Assembly (NCBI GenBank): GCA_964628065.1
Contig: CAZVLM010000008.1
Span: forward strand, 1 to 30,457
DNA length: 30,457 bases
Direction of reading: 5' to 3'
Source: CAIXMG01 sp964628065
GTDB lineage: Bacteria > Patescibacteriota > Minisyncoccia > Phycocordibacterales > UBA1006
Shown here: positions 1 to 6,175 of the stretch, piece by piece
How the letters are laid out: each line of letters begins with the position of its first letter
Numbering within the stretch: position 1 is the stretch's first letter
The notes under the pieces: generated by a model
Told to the model about the DNA's origin: nothing
Database searches by the model: none
The model's input: the letters and a program-made list of their open reading frames with translations, nothing else
Position numbers and translations under genes: made by a program

Positions 1-1
1 A

Positions 2-61
2 AACGGTCTGTACTTTGTAACAACAAAGACAGGCACTCAAAAGGTGTTTGTACAAGAGTAA
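2..61 (+). CDS. 3' end of a protein truncated by the window edge
   Basis: The frame starting at base 2 is open for 19 codons, ends with TAA at 59-61, and is followed 18 bases later by a strong terminator, so it reads as the C-terminus of a real gene. The visible residues end in KVFVQE and have an alternating hydrophobic pattern typical of a beta strand. There is too little to name a family. Confidence 0.55.
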   Translation, partial: NGLYFVTTKTGTQKVFVQE

Positions 62-78
62 ACTTCATAGATAACAAT

Positions 79-107
79 ATCCCCCTGCGAAAGCAGGGGG
101 ATTTTTC
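79..107 (+). terminator. rho-independent terminator of the truncated upstream gene
   Basis: CCCCCTGC, loop GAAA, GCAGGGGG (81-100) is a perfect 8-bp GC-rich stem with a GNRA-type loop, followed by ATTTTTC. Confidence 0.9.
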
Positions 108-129
108 TTGGGTAATCTATGAAGAGTAA

Positions 130-158
130 TTGACACGGCATACGATAAATGATATGGT
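130..158 (+). promoter_or_regulatory. sigma70-type promoter for the 125-aa gene
   Basis: TTGACA (130-135), 17-bp spacer, TATGGT (153-158). Predicted transcription start is near 165, leaving a leader of about 33 bases before the ATG at 198. This is longer than for most genes in the window. Confidence 0.65.
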
Positions 159-197
159 TTTACTGAATTAATTTTTCCTAACCCTTAACAATTAAAG

Positions 198-575
198 ATG
201 AGCAAGGAAATAGCATCAGTGTTATACAAAGAGAAGCTAACGTTGACGCCTTACCGCAACATGTTAGAAATGTGCGAGATAGCAACCAAAGAAAATAAGC
301 TGGTTCAGTGTTTCTTTTTAATCGAGAACTTAACCCTTATTGCGCAGCCGGGCGACGAGCCAGCAACCCTTATGGAAAAGTATCGTACCCATGCACAGAC
401 TTTAGAAGATGTGTATACAGCTCAGGAAGCGCCAGTAAGTAAGGAGTTTATAAATGCTCCGGAGCCGGTAACGCTTCAATTTGTTGCGCTTGAAGAAGAT
501 TCACCTGTTATTACGAAGTCTCAAATTGAGTACGTACGGCACGTGCTTCAGCGGTATGATGAAACCGGAAGATAA
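198..575 (+). CDS. hypothetical protein, 125 aa
   Basis: I do not recognise the family. The protein is soluble, with no signal peptide or membrane segment. It has an N-terminal part rich in Leu, Lys and Glu that should be helical (residues 1-75), a Pro-containing linker (about 80-92), and a C-terminal segment ending RYDETGR. The ATG at 198 is the first in frame after a good promoter (130-158), with no clear Shine-Dalgarno; ATTAAAG just upstream is A-rich. The next gene in the same direction begins 82 bases downstream and may be co-transcribed, since no terminator is seen between them. Function unknown. Confidence 0.6.
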   Translation: MSKEIASVLYKEKLTLTPYRNMLEMCEIATKENKLVQCFFLIENLTLIAQPGDEPATLMEKYRTHAQTLEDVYTAQEAPVSKEFINAPEPVTLQFVALEEDSPVITKSQIEYVRHVLQRYDETGR

Positions 576-657
576 AGGTTGTGTGGACGTATCCCACAGG
601 ATGAGTACTATCAAAATTTTGAATTGGATTATATTTTTTAACTTAAAATTGGAAATC

Positions 658-831
658 ATGGAAGATGACAAAGTAAAAGGAGAAAAAGAAAAGCTCGAGG
701 AAAAGAAAGAAGAGGTTGTAAAACAAGAGAAAGTAGTTAAGGCAACCGAACGAGCTGAAGAGGTTCGCAAAGAAGGCGAAAAGAAAATAGAGGAAGCCGA
801 TGAAATAATCGACGACGCTAAAAACGAATAA
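658..831 (+). CDS. small highly charged coiled-coil protein, 57 aa
   Basis: The frame is open further upstream, but the composition changes sharply at the Met at 658. From there the protein is almost entirely Lys and Glu with heptad-like Val/Ala spacing, as in a single long helix or coiled coil. It ends in EADEIIDDAKNE. No Cys, aromatic residue, signal peptide or membrane segment is present. It is closed by a terminator at 865-889. It could be a structural or nucleic-acid-associated small protein, but the sequence gives no specific role, and low-complexity helices match many unrelated proteins. Confidence 0.55.
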   Translation: MEDDKVKGEKEKLEEKKEEVVKQEKVVKATERAEEVRKEGEKKIEEADEIIDDAKNE

Positions 832-864
832 CGCTTTCCAAACATTTGGTCCCACAAAGATAAT

Positions 865-889
865 GGGCGCTCGCAAGGGCGCCTTTTTT
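865..889 (+). terminator. rho-independent terminator
   Basis: GGCGC (866-870) and GCGCC (879-883) pair around an 8-base loop, followed by six T. Confidence 0.8.
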
Positions 890-916
890 GATGAAGCAAA
901 GAATAGGGAAGAATAC

Positions 917-945
917 TTGACTTATTTATGGAAGTAATGTAATAT
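917..945 (+). promoter_or_regulatory. promoter giving a near-leaderless mRNA for the zinc-ribbon gene
   Basis: TTGACT (917-922), 17-bp spacer, TAATAT (940-945). The predicted start at about 952 is only 1-2 bases before the ATG at 954. Confidence 0.8.
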
Positions 946-953
946 CAACTCAT

Positions 954-1523
954 ATGAAAGATTTCAAAAAGGGAGGGTTCCGACCTGATTTCAAGAAAAA
1001 GTCTTGGGATAACAACGGAGGAGGCTTTAACAAGGAGGATCGACAGATGCATCCTGCGACATGTGCAGAATGCGGAAAGTCATGCCAGGTGCCGTTTCGA
1101 CCATCAGCAGGAAAGCAAGTATTTTGTAACGACTGCTTCTCGAAAATGCGAGGCGAGGAAACATTTGAACGACGTGACCCATTCCAGAAGGATCGAGGAT
1201 TCAAAACAGACTCACGAAGCGATTTCCGAAAGGATTTCAAAAGTGATCGAGGCGGATTCAATGATCGAGCACCGCGATTTACTCCCGCACCAGCAGCCGC
1301 TCCTAATATGGACGGCGTGATCAAGCAGCTCCAGACCATGAGCATGAAACTTGATACGTTGATGGGAATGATGACCGCTTCAAAAGCGACGCCAGCTCCA
1401 GTAGCGAAAGAAGCCAAGGCTCCTGCTCCAAAGGCAGTTGAACCAAAAGCAACTAAGACTGCAAAAGCTCCTAAGGCAGAAAAGCCAAAGAAAGCAGTGA
1501 AGAAAGTTTCTAAGAAGAAATAA
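954..1523 (+). CDS. CxxC-x17-CxxC zinc-ribbon protein with Lys/Ala-rich tail
   Basis: Residues 37-60 contain CAEC, exactly 17 residues, then CNDC, with a VPFRP core between them. This is the CxxC-x17-CxxC domain (TIGR04272), often seen in CPR and some archaeal genomes. The Cys pairs should bind one zinc. The N-terminus (1-30) and the region 65-115 are rich in Phe, Lys, Arg, Asp and Gly (FRKDFKSDRGGF-like), as in disordered nucleic-acid-binding segments. A Met-rich amphipathic stretch (about 118-142) precedes a tail of Ala, Pro and Lys resembling histone H1-type tails. A role in DNA or RNA binding is inference; the exact function of the family is unknown to me. The ATG at 954 is set by the promoter, which leaves almost no leader. 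A bidirectional terminator follows. Confidence 0.85.
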   Translation: MKDFKKGGFRPDFKKKSWDNNGGGFNKEDRQMHPATCAECGKSCQVPFRPSAGKQVFCNDCFSKMRGEETFERRDPFQKDRGFKTDSRSDFRKDFKSDRGGFNDRAPRFTPAPAAAPNMDGVIKQLQTMSMKLDTLMGMMTASKATPAPVAKEAKAPAPKAVEPKATKTAKAPKAEKPKKAVKKVSKKK

Positions 1524-1554
1524 TAAAAAACCTGCACCAAGCAGGTTTTTTATT
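1522..1554. terminator. bidirectional terminator between convergent genes
   Basis: AATAAAAAACCTGC (1522-1535) and GCAGGTTTTTTATT (1541-1554) are perfectly complementary around ACCAA. It serves the zinc-ribbon gene on plus and the gene ending at 1557 on minus. Confidence 0.9.
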
Positions 1555-1556
1555 AT

Positions 1557-2225
1557 TTAAATGTACTCAACACCCCTAACAATCAAATCATCGCTCCTGA
1601 TATGACGATAAGCACGCTCAACTTCTTCTCGTTTCGAATTATCAGTGTAGGTTATAATATCGAAAGCGACGTCAGTGAGCATTCCGGTTGACGAATAAGA
1701 TGTTTCGGCAGTTTGTTTTTCAGAAAGGGAAAGAAGGTTCTTAATGACGACTCCATTGAAATCGGTGACGACAAGATCTATGCTATCGTCGGTGCTGTAA
1801 TGAGTAATGGTTGCCAACAGCTTGTTCTCGTCGAGAATAGCGATGGGGGCAATCATGTCGCTGCAGTCGGTATCGCAAACCCATGGAAAAAGATCATTAA
1901 CGACCGTTTCTTTCTTGGTATCAACGATCGAGTAGCTGATGCATCCATTGGCGCATGTTTCTTTTTGAATCAAAATCATAGAATTTGGAGGAGTCGTAGA
2001 ATCGTTCTGAGGATAGTATCCTATGTATTTTATAATGAATGCGTCTTTCAGCTGATCGTATGCGGCAATATTCTTAAAGAGCTTCATTGCCTCAGGGTCT
2101 TTGACGGTAGGAGTGGCAGCGACTGGCTGAGGTTTACTTGAGTACAGAGAAGGAAGTAATAAGTAAGCGCCAAAAAATCCGATAATAAGACCTGCGACTG
2201 ATGCGAGCAGAAGATATTTTTTCAT
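1557..2225 (-). CDS. membrane-anchored hypothetical protein, 222 aa
   Basis: Residues 4-27 form one hydrophobic segment after MKK, which could be an uncleaved signal anchor, followed by a Pro-rich linker (PQPVAATPTVKDPE) and an extracytoplasmic domain of about 180 residues. The domain has four Cys in two clusters (CANGC and CDTDC), suggesting two disulfides outside the membrane, and beta-rich repeats in the second half. I do not recognise the family. The ATG at 2225 lies exactly 6 bases after a TGC-TAGACT extended -10 (minus strand), so the mRNA should be leaderless. The gene is separate from the one upstream on the same strand, which has its own -10. Confidence 0.75.
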   Translation of the reverse strand: MKKYLLLASVAGLIIGFFGAYLLLPSLYSSKPQPVAATPTVKDPEAMKLFKNIAAYDQLKDAFIIKYIGYYPQNDSTTPPNSMILIQKETCANGCISYSIVDTKKETVVNDLFPWVCDTDCSDMIAPIAILDENKLLATITHYSTDDSIDLVVTDFNGVVIKNLLSLSEKQTAETSYSSTGMLTDVAFDIITYTDNSKREEVERAYRHIRSDDLIVRGVEYI

Positions 2226-2231
2226 AAGTAA

Positions 2232-2240
2232 AGTCTAGCA
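2232..2240 (-). promoter_or_regulatory. extended -10 element, leaderless start
   Basis: On the minus strand TGC-TAGACT is followed by 6 bases and the ATG at 2225. No good -35 was found; the TGn extension may compensate. Confidence 0.6.
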
Positions 2241-2265
2241 CAGTCGTGCAAAAAATAATTATTCT

Positions 2266-2514
2266 CTACCGATGCGGACACCCTGCCCAACAGCACGGCC
2301 GACGTTCACCTTTGAGTAATTTATCTTTCGCAACGTCGATGCGATGAGCTCGTGTTTCGTTTTTCTTCGCAGACTCGATCCAACAGATGAACTCATTGCG
2401 TGCAAGGGGAGTGATGTCCTGCCATGCTGCATGCATTTTTGGCGTAGCAGCAAGAACCTTCTTTAAGTCTGCGGGTGTATTGTGAACTGTGCCGTTTGAG
2501 ATCGCCTTATTCAT
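2266..2514 (-). CDS. YdeI/OmdA-family (OmpD-associated) short protein, 82 aa
   Basis: The protein matches the C-terminal part of the YdeI/OmdA family: a PxLxxAW-like element (KMHAAWQDITPLARNEF), then ICWIESAKKxETRAxRI, and the ending GERRPCCWAGCPHR. In this family the segment TPLARNE(W/F)ICW...SAKK is the conserved core. Full-length members are often about 190 residues, so this is the small stand-alone form. The biochemical role is not established. It is expected to be cytoplasmic. The ATG at 2514 follows TAAAAT (minus strand, 2521-2526) by 6 bases, a leaderless arrangement. Cys-Cys-Trp and Cys-Pro-His near the C-terminus are family features. Confidence 0.8.
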   Translation of the reverse strand: MNKAISNGTVHNTPADLKKVLAATPKMHAAWQDITPLARNEFICWIESAKKNETRAHRIDVAKDKLLKGERRPCCWAGCPHR

Positions 2515-2520
2515 AGAATT

Positions 2521-2529
2521 ATTTTACCA
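2521..2529 (-). promoter_or_regulatory. extended -10 element, leaderless start
   Basis: TGG-TAAAAT on the minus strand, then 6 bases (AATTCT) to the ATG at 2514. Confidence 0.55.
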
Positions 2530-2655
2530 GATTTTTAAGTTTAGTGACTCACTTTACTTAAAAAAGAATATGTTTTATAACGATAATAATATATTGATAA
2601 ACGATAAATAGTAGGATAAGCTGTTTTTATTATTAAGTAAGCATTCATTATTATC

Positions 2656-3141
2656 ATGAAACGAGGTTCCACTTTATTTTTAAAAACAGCTCTTATTATT
2701 ATTGGGCTCATCGCGCTGGCATTTTGCATTTTTATCGTACCTGCCGTTGGCAAGGGAATAGGCATTGAGTTTCCACAATTCGCGTACTTGCATTATCCTA
2801 TCATGATCGGCATGTGGCTTGCCGCGCTGCCATTTTTTACGATTCTATATCAAGGCTTCGCGCTTCTTAAATCAGTTGATGCCAACAATGCTTTCTCTGA
2901 AGCGTCACTGCAGCGACTTACTGTAATTAAGTATTCCGCACTCATGATTGGGGTGCTGTACGCCGTTGGAGTACCGACGTTCTTCTATCCTGTAGGGCAA
3001 GTCGTCGATGCACCAGGACTCATCGGCATGGGTCTTATCATTGCAGGTACACCTTTTGTATTTGCAGTATTTGTAAGTGTATTAAAGCGATTATTAGAAA
3101 ATGCGATTGCATTCAAGTCGGAGAATGACTTAACGGTGTAA
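2656..3141 (+). CDS. DUF2975-family four-helix membrane protein
   Basis: Four hydrophobic segments are visible at about residues 9-31, 46-68, 92-112 and 122-146. Length (161 aa) and pattern fit DUF2975. The family is typically found next to a small YozG-type helix-turn-helix regulator, exactly as here (next gene, 22 bases downstream). The role of DUF2975 proteins is unknown. By analogy with other membrane-protein/HTH pairs, the membrane protein may sense something and control the regulator; that is inference. The region upstream is very AT-rich and no single -10 hexamer stands out, so the start at 2656 rests on the Lys-Arg then hydrophobic N-terminus. Confidence 0.8.
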   Translation: MKRGSTLFLKTALIIIGLIALAFCIFIVPAVGKGIGIEFPQFAYLHYPIMIGMWLAALPFFTILYQGFALLKSVDANNAFSEASLQRLTVIKYSALMIGVLYAVGVPTFFYPVGQVVDAPGLIGMGLIIAGTPFVFAVFVSVLKRLLENAIAFKSENDLTV

Positions 3142-3163
3142 TGTTCTATACTTATATATAATT

Positions 3164-3370
3164 ATGGCAATCATCATCAACATCGACGTCATGCTTGCAA
3201 AGCGTAAAATGAGTGTAACCGAACTCACTGAAAAAGTTGGCATTACTATGGCAAACCTTTCTATTTTGAAAAATGGAAAAGCAAAAGCGGTGCGCTTCTC
3301 AACTCTCGAGGCTATTTGCAGGGCACTGGAGTGCCAGCCGGGGGATATTTTGGAATTCAGAAACGAATAA
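3164..3370 (+). CDS. YozG-type XRE-family transcriptional regulator
   Basis: A 68-aa protein made of one Cro/C1-type helix-turn-helix: an opening strand (IIINIDVMLAKRKMSV), the recognition pair TELTEKVGITMANLSILKNGKA, and the typical ending LEAICRALECQPGDIL. These match YozG-like regulators paired with DUF2975 proteins. It should bind DNA as a dimer, probably at its own operon; no operator could be identified. A -10-like TATATA (3153-3158) lies 5 bases before the ATG, so it may also have its own near-leaderless transcript in addition to read-through from the DUF2975 gene. Confidence 0.9.
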   Translation: MAIIINIDVMLAKRKMSVTELTEKVGITMANLSILKNGKAKAVRFSTLEAICRALECQPGDILEFRNE

Positions 3371-3377
3371 TGTACAT

Positions 3378-3383
3378 TATAGT
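3378..3383 (+). promoter_or_regulatory. -10 element, leaderless start of the hydrolase gene
   Basis: TATAGT, 5 bases before the ATG at 3389; TTCAGA at 3356-3361 could be the -35 (16-bp spacer). Confidence 0.6.
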
Positions 3384-3388
3384 AAGTA

Positions 3389-4060
3389 ATGAAGCAAAAA
3401 ATTCTTCTCATTATCGAGCGCGACAGTTACGAGAAAGACGGCCCTTTTATCAGATCGCTGGTAGGGGCTCTTTCGGATATGGAGTATAAGCCAGTATGGT
3501 ACAACCCGCACGGGGTGGGAAGTTCAGCATTGATAACATCGAACAAAATTATAAATAGTCTTCCAAAGTTTTTACGTTACCCAATAAAAGTCCTTGCATT
3601 GTTTGCACATCCAAAACGATTAAAGCACTATCTTTCCCCTGATGCATGGAGAGAGGGAAGCATTGAAGGTCGTTGCAAGAATTTAAAAAAGTTCATAAGG
3701 AGACTTCCTGCGGGAACCGAAGTGGCAGTTCTTTCACGTTCAGCAGGTGGAAGAATTGCATCACTTGTCGCGGATGAGGTCGGCATTAAAAAGATCGTAT
3801 GCCTCGGTTATCCATTCCATTATCCCGACCATGGTCCTGAGCTTGAGCGATATGCGCACCTTGAGCACCTTAAAACTCCTTTACTTATTCTCCAAGGAAT
3901 GCGTGATGAGTATGGTGGCGCTGATAGTAAGGAAAAATACAAACTTTCTCCTGCGGTAAGTATTGAGTTTTTTGATACAAATCACGATTTTCAGATTACG
4001 AAAGAAGAGTTTGATAGTGCCGTAAAACATATCAAAAATTTTCTTGTGAGTAAGTTTTAA
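3389..4060 (+). CDS. alpha/beta hydrolase, KANL3/TEX30-like family
   Basis: The nucleophile elbow is LSRSAGGR (Ser118), of the GxSxGG-R type found in the KANL3/TEX30 group. It is followed by the typical strand and loop VCLGYPFHYP and then LKTPLLILQGMRDEYG, which supplies the acid (Asp173). The catalytic His is His199 in DTNHDF. All three triad residues are therefore present at family-like spacing. No signal peptide: cytoplasmic. A long insert (about residues 45-95) separates the first strands from the nucleophile elbow. The substrate cannot be told; esterase or thioesterase activity is the family-level guess. Transcription should be near-leaderless from TATAGT at 3378. Confidence 0.8.
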   Translation: MKQKILLIIERDSYEKDGPFIRSLVGALSDMEYKPVWYNPHGVGSSALITSNKIINSLPKFLRYPIKVLALFAHPKRLKHYLSPDAWREGSIEGRCKNLKKFIRRLPAGTEVAVLSRSAGGRIASLVADEVGIKKIVCLGYPFHYPDHGPELERYAHLEHLKTPLLILQGMRDEYGGADSKEKYKLSPAVSIEFFDTNHDFQITKEEFDSAVKHIKNFLVSKF

Positions 4061-4067
4061 GTAAAAC

Positions 4068-4096
4068 AAAAAGCGAACCTGAAATGGTTCACTTTT
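4068..4096. terminator. bidirectional terminator between hydrolase and globin genes
   Basis: AAAAAGCGAACC (4068-4079) pairs with GGTTCACTTTT (4086-4096) with one C/A mismatch; A and T tracts lie on both sides. Confidence 0.8.
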
Positions 4097-4120
4097 ATTT
4101 TTAAGTTATTTAATTAATTG

Positions 4121-4540
4121 TTATTCCGCTGCGCCTTCCTGCATAGTTGCGGAAAGTACGCCGTAGGCAGCTTTCCAGGCCTCTTCAACTTCGGCAGTGA
4201 AATCTTTTCTTAATACTGTTTTTAAAGCTTGTATAAGCGCTTCGCCTACCTGGTCGTAATGTTCGCTCGTTACTCCGAAACCAGCATGCTTTTTACCCAG
4301 TGCCTTAAGGGTGGGAACAACCGGTGTAAGGTCGTTCAAATTGTTTACCACCTCGGTAATAGCATCTAACAGTTTACCTGATTGTTCATTTTGGTTGGTA
4401 TGGGCAAACATGCCGCTTTCCAAGCTAGGGTTAGCCATGAATAAGTTCTTAAAGAATAAATACATCGTGGCATAGCCAAGGTCGGTATCGATTAATGCAA
4501 ACGATGTTTTTACAAGCGATATTTGATTTTCTTTCAACAT
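4121..4540 (-). CDS. single-domain haemoglobin (Vitreoscilla Hb/flavohaemoglobin globin type)
   Basis: The 139-aa protein is collinear with Vitreoscilla haemoglobin. Visible landmarks: helix B FFKNLF (29-34), CD1 Phe45, E7-like Gln53, proximal F8 His85 in KKHAGFGV, and the G/H helices through EEAWKAAYGVLS. It should bind haem b in the cytoplasm. It has no reductase domain. The usual B10 Tyr (Tyr29 in VHb and flavohaemoglobins), which hydrogen-bonds bound O2, aligns with Phe30 here, so ligand affinity and NO chemistry may differ. No haem synthesis genes are in the window. The gene is transcribed from a promoter containing a perfect dyad (4583-4599), unlike the plain leaderless promoters of its neighbours. 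Confidence 0.88.
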   Translation of the reverse strand: MLKENQISLVKTSFALIDTDLGYATMYLFFKNLFMANPSLESGMFAHTNQNEQSGKLLDAITEVVNNLNDLTPVVPTLKALGKKHAGFGVTSEHYDQVGEALIQALKTVLRKDFTAEVEEAWKAAYGVLSATMQEGAAE

Positions 4541-4581
4541 AGGACGGGGGATTTGATAATGGTTAGGAATAGTTCGATGAA

Positions 4582-4609
4582 ACTATACACTATGTATAGA
4601 TTAAGTCAA
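4582..4609 (-). promoter_or_regulatory. globin promoter containing a palindromic operator
   Basis: Minus strand: TTGACT (4609-4604), 16-bp spacer, TATAGT (4587-4582); the leader is about 36 bases. CTATACA-CTA-TGTATAG (4583-4599) is a perfect 7-3-7 inverted repeat covering the -10 and most of the spacer, the position expected for a repressor site. It does not match the FNR or NsrR consensus known to me. Confidence 0.6.
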
Positions 4610-4622
4610 CACAGTAAGGTGG

Positions 4623-4628
4623 TATACT
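4623..4628 (+). promoter_or_regulatory. -10 element, leaderless start
   Basis: TATACT followed by exactly 6 bases and the ATG at 4635. It is divergent from the globin promoter and overlaps its upstream region. Confidence 0.65.
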
Positions 4629-4634
4629 TAATCT

Positions 4635-5126
4635 ATGAAACCAACAAAAACGATCTTTATAATTCTCAGTGTTTTGATCATCATTGCAGTTATAGTAGTA
4701 GCTGTACTTCGTCCTGGTAAAAACAATACCCATAATCCTGCGGGTGAGCCAGTGGTAACAACGGGAACTGCAGAAGCAACAAGTTTCGCGTGGCGGTTCC
4801 CTAATGGAGGAGAAGACCTTGATGGCTTACCAAAGACGCAAGTATCTTTGGATGTGACGTACGCCAACGGTATTGTCGTTTCAAAAAGAATTGAGGAAGT
4901 GCAGGGAAGTTGTAACAATGTAGATCCTCAAAAAGAAGATGCTGACCGAGTTGTGGGCACTACAAAGATTCAATGCTACGCTGCAGGCTTCGGCGAATAT
5001 TATAAAATCATTAAGGGAATAAATTCATATGAAGTCCGCCGAAAACATATCGAGGAAGGCGTTCCCGAAGTTGCACCGACCGAATTTAATTATGAAACAG
5101 TGGCGGAATTTCCATTGATGCAGTAA
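4635..5126 (+). CDS. membrane-anchored hypothetical protein, 163 aa
   Basis: After MKPTK comes one hydrophobic helix (residues 6-26), then a Thr/Gly/Pro linker (28-48) and an extracytoplasmic domain of about 110 residues with two Cys (in GSCNN and KIQCYAAG) that may form a disulfide. The domain has the beta-rich look of small secreted CPR proteins; no family recognised. Its promoter region is shared back-to-back with the globin gene. The stop codon TAA overlaps the -10-like TAAAAT that precedes the next gene, so the two are adjacent and possibly co-transcribed. Confidence 0.75.
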   Translation: MKPTKTIFIILSVLIIIAVIVVAVLRPGKNNTHNPAGEPVVTTGTAEATSFAWRFPNGGEDLDGLPKTQVSLDVTYANGIVVSKRIEEVQGSCNNVDPQKEDADRVVGTTKIQCYAAGFGEYYKIIKGINSYEVRRKHIEEGVPEVAPTEFNYETVAEFPLMQ

Positions 5127-5138
5127 AATAGCTAGCAT

Positions 5139-5516
5139 ATGAAAAAAGATAAAATTTTATTTTGGATTCCAACCATTATTATTTTCCTTTTCGAAGGAGT
5201 GCTTGTAGCGCTGACGTCTCATAGTGAGATGTCAATCAATGGTATTACGAGTCTTGGGTATCCGTTATACTTCGTAACGATTCTTGCGGTGTTTAAGATT
5301 CTTGGATGTTTGGCATTGGTGATTCCTCAGGTGCCTGCTCGAGTAAAAGAGTGGGCGTATGCAGGATTTGGAATTGACTTCATTGTCGCATTGATCAGTA
5401 TTATTGTTGTTGGGGGACTCAATATTGGAATCCTTATGCCAATCGCATTTATCCTACTTCTTATCATGTCGTACGTGTATTACCACAAATTACAGGACGC
5501 AAAGAAGACCGCTTAA
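5139..5516 (+). CDS. DoxX-like family membrane protein
   Basis: Four membrane segments (about 8-26, 40-62, 70-92, 96-114) with the DoxX-like layout: WIPTIIIF...EG, then LGYPLYFVTILAVFKILGCLAL, then KEWAYAGFGIDFI. In the DoxX-like family the G-YP and KEWAYAG-F elements are typical. Function of this subgroup is unknown; it sits in the cytoplasmic membrane. The gene starts 12 bases after the preceding stop, with TAAAAT at 5124-5129 as a possible -10. Confidence 0.82.
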   Translation: MKKDKILFWIPTIIIFLFEGVLVALTSHSEMSINGITSLGYPLYFVTILAVFKILGCLALVIPQVPARVKEWAYAGFGIDFIVALISIIVVGGLNIGILMPIAFILLLIMSYVYYHKLQDAKKTA

Positions 5517-5517
5517 T

Positions 5518-5556
5518 CCCATTCTCCGCTAAAGCTTCGAAGGGCAAGGCGGTTTT
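5518..5556 (+). repeat. degenerate palindromic repeat acting as a weak terminator
   Basis: CCC, a 21-base centre, then GAAGGG (5518-5544). Its reverse complement begins CCCTTCGAAGC and resembles the two hairpins found inside rnpB (29895-29923 and 29636-29667), differing mainly at the centre. It runs into GGCGGTTTTTTG, so it may also end the DoxX-like transcript. Confidence 0.45.
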
Positions 5557-5568
5557 TTGTTGGGAAAG

Positions 5569-5597
5569 TTGACTTTGTACTTCCGTACGAATATACT
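5569..5597 (+). promoter_or_regulatory. lexA: lexA promoter with candidate LexA (SOS) box
   Basis: TTGACT (5569-5574), 17-bp spacer, TATACT (5592-5597), then 6 bases to the GTG start. The spacer holds TTTGTAC-TTCC-GTACGAA (5574-5591), a dyad of the form GTAC-N4-GTAC. It resembles the Gram-positive SOS box GAAC-N4-GTTC in geometry but not in sequence. Position and dyad suggest autorepression. Confidence 0.75.
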
Positions 5598-5603
5598 TAA
5601 TCC

Positions 5604-6164
5604 GTGAAAGAACAGCGTCGAAAAATCAAATCGTTCTATGCTTCGCACAAACGATTGCCAACGTATCAGGAAATGCAAAAACTGTTGGGATACGCATCCA
5701 AAGGTGGGGTATTGTACGCGGTAAATAAACTTATTGAAGAAGGGTTTTTAGCGCGGGATAAAAGAATGATTGTCCGAGGTCCTGAGTTTCTCAAAATAAA
5801 AGTTCTCGGAAGTATCCAGGCAGGATTTCCGACGATCGCGGAGGAAGACTTATCAAATACGCTTTCGCTCGATGAGCTGTTAATTGATAACAAAGAAGCG
5901 ACGTACATGCTTTCCGTAAGTGGTGACTCTATGAAAGACGCGGGAATTTTTAATGGCGACCTGGTGCTTATTGATCGTACGGGTACTCCAAAACCTGGTG
6001 TTATTGTGGTTGCAGAAATAGACGGGGAATATACCCTTAAATACTTAAGAAAAAAAGATGAAAAGTTTTATCTAGAGCCTGCCAATAAACTGTTCAAGCC
6101 TATTTATCCAAAAGGCGAATTGCGTATTCAGGGCGTAGTAACCGCCATTATCAGGAAGTACTAA
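5604..6164 (+). CDS. lexA: LexA repressor (SOS response, S24 autoprotease)
   Basis: An N-terminal winged helix (residues 1-60; LPTYQEMQKLLGYAS matches the LexA recognition region) is followed by an S24 peptidase domain. The cleavage site is Ala73-Gly74 (SIQAGFP), the nucleophile Ser109 (VSGDSM) and the general base Lys146 (YTLKYLRK): all present at normal spacing. On DNA damage RecA filaments trigger self-cleavage and derepression. The start is a GTG at 5604, chosen because TATACT ends exactly 6 bases before it (leaderless). It is followed after 11 bases by dinB, so the operon links the SOS sensor to its polymerase. Slightly short (186 aa against about 200). Confidence 0.95.
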   Translation: MKEQRRKIKSFYASHKRLPTYQEMQKLLGYASKGGVLYAVNKLIEEGFLARDKRMIVRGPEFLKIKVLGSIQAGFPTIAEEDLSNTLSLDELLIDNKEATYMLSVSGDSMKDAGIFNGDLVLIDRTGTPKPGVIVVAEIDGEYTLKYLRKKDEKFYLEPANKLFKPIYPKGELRIQGVVTAIIRKY

Positions 6165-6175
6165 CACTTATTACC

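Noticed and set aside
950..1540. Long open frame opposite the zinc-ribbon gene
   Set aside because: It is an antisense shadow of the Ala/Lys-rich tail with no family features; the plus-strand gene has the zinc motif, promoter and terminator.
4523..4720. Plus-strand frame overlapping the globin start
   Set aside because: It covers two promoters and the start of the next gene and shows no domain; probably chance.
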